From UBA4660 sp034408895 (lineage in GTDB: Bacteria; Bacteroidota; Bacteroidia; Flavobacteriales_D; Sanyastnellaceae), in NCBI GenBank assembly GCA_034408895.1, contig JAWXCI010000026.1, positions 1-64,000 of the forward strand: a stretch of 64,000 nt of DNA, written 5' to 3'. The stretch's first letter is position 1, and every line of letters starts with the position of its first letter. A model generated the notes under the pieces. That model ran no database searches. It was not told the origin of the DNA and was given only the letters and a program-made list of their open reading frames with translations. This document shows positions 62,621 through 64,000 of the stretch, piece after piece. A program made the position numbers and the translations under genes.

Positions 62621-62653
62621 TTTGGATAAGTATTAAGCCGTTGGTTCAAAAAC

Positions 62654-62686
62654 AAAAAACCCGGTAGCAATGCTTGCGAACCGGGT
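62654..62686 (-). terminator. Intrinsic terminator in the phhA leader (attenuator)
   Basis: On the minus strand ACCCGGT / ACCGGGT with an inner GCAA-gca-TTGC stem is followed by TTTTTT. It lies between the phhA promoter and the phhA start (33 nt before the ATG), so it can regulate phhA. Its 5' portion CCGGTTCGCAAGC can instead pair with GCTTGC (62775-62780) and GAACCGG (62741-62747) upstream. Those two pairings nest and are mutually exclusive with the terminator stem. Confidence 0.85.
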
Positions 62687-62720
62687 GGAGGAATTATGAT
62701 GAATGCTCTTTTCTATCTAA

Positions 62721-62795
62721 TCATAAACGCTTCACAAATGCCGGTTCTTGCCAAAGGCTTTGATAATAATTAGCGCAAGCGTTATGGATATTCAT
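62721..62795 (-). CDS. Candidate phhA leader peptide with tandem Tyr codons
   Basis: 24 codons from the ATG at 62795 (an in-frame ATG at 62801 adds two) to the TGA at 62721-62723. It encodes tandem Tyr at codons 10-11, Trp at 15 and Phe at 20 (NACANYYQSLWQEPAF). The ORF starts within about 10 nt of the predicted transcription start. The antiterminator strand GAACCGG is codons 17-19, about 16 nt beyond the Tyr pair. A ribosome stalled on Tyr codons would leave it free, while one that reads on would cover it. It is too short for family evidence; the call rests on position, Tyr codons and the RNA pairing. Confidence 0.55.
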   Translation of the reverse strand: MNIHNACANYYQSLWQEPAFVKRL

Positions 62796-62807
62796 TTTCA
62801 TTCATTG

Positions 62808-62839
62808 CAAACATAGGGCAACCAGTTGATACAGCCAAA
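62808..62839 (-). promoter_or_regulatory. phhA promoter (Bacteroidota type)
   Basis: On the minus strand TTTG (62836-62839) is followed after 20 nt by TATGTTTG (62808-62815), an exact TAnnTTTG match. The expected start falls at about 62801-62803, directly at the leader ORF. It lies between the stop of the upstream ATPase gene and the terminator, so that terminator belongs to the phhA transcript. Confidence 0.72.
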
Positions 62840-62863
62840 ATTCAATTTACCTCTCTGTGTACC

Positions 62864-64000
62864 TCAATCATCGTAGTGGTATTTGGGCAGTAGATTTCGC
62901 TGGAACCAGATTTTAAAAACCGGGTCGAGCACCAATATCTGCGGTTCGAAATCGTCAATGATGTCTTTGTTGCGCAGGGCATCCTTCGCCCTGTAAGTAT
63001 TGGGGCCATTGCCCAATTCGTACTTGCGGATGACTTCGTTGGTGGTGAGTCGCCTTTCTCCGGCCATGATTGCCTTCAGAAGATTCAGTTGGATGTTGGT
63101 GAGCGACTCAATATCCCGGTGGTAAAAAATCGTGTTGCGATTCAGTATGCTCTCAAGTGCTACATCAAGTGTCTCTTCTGTAACGGTTCGTTGCGTATGC
63201 AACAAAACTTCCTGGCCGTATTGCTGAACGTAATATGGGAAATTCTCCATCCTCCGTGCAATTTGCGTGGACATGGCTGTACTGATATTTTTTTTATTCG
63301 CCTTGAACACCCGCTGGATAAATGGTATCCAGTGTTTTTCTTCAATCCTGCCCAGCATCATCAAACTGCCGAAGTGGTAAAATGGATTTTTTGAATTCTC
63401 GAAAACGTCCATCATCATGTGACGCCTGCTTCCATACAGGCAGTATGCAGTGAGTTGGTGCTTTTGCCAGTGTGCCCTCAATTTTCGCTGGAAACTGATG
63501 TCGCGATCGAAGTAGGTAATGTTCTGGAATTCGTCAATACACATGATGATGCGGATGCCTTTGGCTTTTCCGATGCGCTCCGGCAGGTCAATGATTTCAG
63601 AAAAATTTTTGCGGGCTTCTTTCAGGTCAACACTCAGCGACCATTCCTGGTCAGGCGTCACTCCAAAAGAAATTTTAGGAACAATTCTGCGGATAAACTC
63701 CTGGAATACTTTGATGCGCTCTTCCAGTTTGGAGGTGGTGGCCTTTACCACTTCTATCATCAGGGTTTCATAAAATTCCTTTTCGGAGCGTATCCCGAAC
63801 ATGTCCATGTAACAGAAGCGAATTTTTTTGTTCCGCTTCATCCGGTGCTCCATCTGTGCCACCAGCGAAGATTTTCCCCACCGTCTGGGAGCGATGATAA
63901 TGGTGTTCTGACCACCTGCAAAATTGGATTCAAGCCTGCGCTGTTCTTCTTCGCGGTTGACAAAAAGTTCTGTCAGTACCTGTGATCCGTATTCGAAAAT
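62864..64000 (-). CDS. P-loop ATPase (archaeal-ATPase-like AAA), 5' end outside window
   Basis: The reading frame is open to the window edge, so at least 378 codons are present and the N-terminus is missing. Near the edge it encodes LTELFVNREEEQRRLESNF and the Walker A motif IIAPRRWGKSSLVAQM. Walker B is IRIIMCIDEFQNITYFDRD. A C-terminal winged-helix-like region follows (LNLLKAIMAGERRLTTNEVI, then DPVFKIWFQRNLL). This layout fits the ATPase_2/archaeal-type ATPase family found in many bacteria, with roles mostly unassigned. The visible part has no lesion. It is followed by the independently promoted phhA leader. Confidence 0.85.
   Translation of the reverse strand: MFEYGSQVLTELFVNREEEQRRLESNFAGGQNTIIIAPRRWGKSSLVAQMEHRMKRNKKIRFCYMDMFGIRSEKEFYETLMIEVVKATTSKLEERIKVFQEFIRRIVPKISFGVTPDQEWSLSVDLKEARKNFSEIIDLPERIGKAKGIRIIMCIDEFQNITYFDRDISFQRKLRAHWQKHQLTAYCLYGSRRHMMMDVFENSKNPFYHFGSLMMLGRIEEKHWIPFIQRVFKANKKNISTAMSTQIARRMENFPYYVQQYGQEVLLHTQRTVTEETLDVALESILNRNTIFYHRDIESLTNIQLNLLKAIMAGERRLTTNEVIRKYELGNGPNTYRAKDALRNKDIIDDFEPQILVLDPVFKIWFQRNLLPKYHYDD

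Noticed and set aside
62654..62686. Hairpin as a simple terminator of the upstream ATPase gene
   Set aside because: A consensus promoter lies between the ATPase stop and the hairpin, and the hairpin has a competing upstream pairing, so a role in phhA control is the better reading.
1..64000. tRNA, rRNA or tmRNA genes
   Set aside because: Intergenic regions were read for cloverleaf-like patterns and conserved arms; none was convincing.

Overview
The window looks like a chromosomal segment of a Bacteroidota bacterium, probably in or near the Flavobacteriales (family uncertain). The basis: at least eight proteins end in type IX secretion (T9SS) sorting domains of type A or type B (gliding-motility-associated); there are HYR, PKD and MopE/TSP3 repeat proteins and a DUF4249 lipoprotein; phenylalanine hydroxylase, ATP-type PEP carboxykinase and a long GAPDH are present; and several promoters match the Bacteroidota pattern TTTG-N18-22-TAnnTTTG. 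No rRNA, tRNA, CRISPR array or T9SS machinery gene was recognised.

Layout. Positions 1-3370 are a graveyard of secreted-protein fragments on the minus strand: a MopE/TSP3 calcium-binding tail, a beta-propeller gene broken at both ends, and a dockerin-like tail. Positions 3382-6250 hold a methionine/threonine branch operon (PLP trans-sulfuration enzyme, then homoserine dehydrogenase) behind a SAM-I riboswitch and terminator. Positions 6368-10405 hold a TolB-like lipoprotein and a type B T9SS protein with a P-domain. Positions 10406-12441 are a low-coding, hairpin-rich accessory patch with two overlapping tiny membrane proteins. Positions 12442-23594 mix secreted proteins (FG-GAP, type A) with housekeeping genes (pckA, a GT2/methyltransferase/GT-C module, an acetyltransferase). 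Positions 23792-40270 are dominated by two giant surface proteins (2344 aa PKD/SprB-like and 2416 aa HYR) separated by a triple DGWNG-domain protein with a dockerin-like tail. Positions 40271-43670 carry a hairpin-rich spacer, a lipoprotein superoxide dismutase, an internally deleted IS5-type element, a DNA glycosylase and an FMN reductase. Positions 43929-49670 hold a lectin-like T9SS protein, GAPDH, a second dockerin-tailed protein and a beta-helix protein. Positions 49799-64000 hold a secreted M1 peptidase, uvrB, a DUF4249 and GH92 mannosidase pair, a VWA-like membrane protein, fabG, phhA and a window-truncated ATPase gene.

How it fits together. The surface genes encode cargo for T9SS export: adhesins, lectin-like and peptidase proteins, plus a surface glycosidase lipoprotein. 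This suits a particle- or polymer-attached lifestyle. Central carbon genes (GAPDH, PEPCK) and amino-acid genes are interspersed as single units.

The most interesting regulatory signal is in front of phhA. A consensus promoter is followed at once by a 24-codon ORF with tandem Tyr codons, then by an intrinsic terminator whose 5' half (13 nt) can pair instead with two upstream segments inside that ORF. This has the architecture of a ribosome-mediated tyrosine attenuator controlling the enzyme that makes tyrosine from phenylalanine. The pairing is read directly from the sequence; the mechanism is inference.
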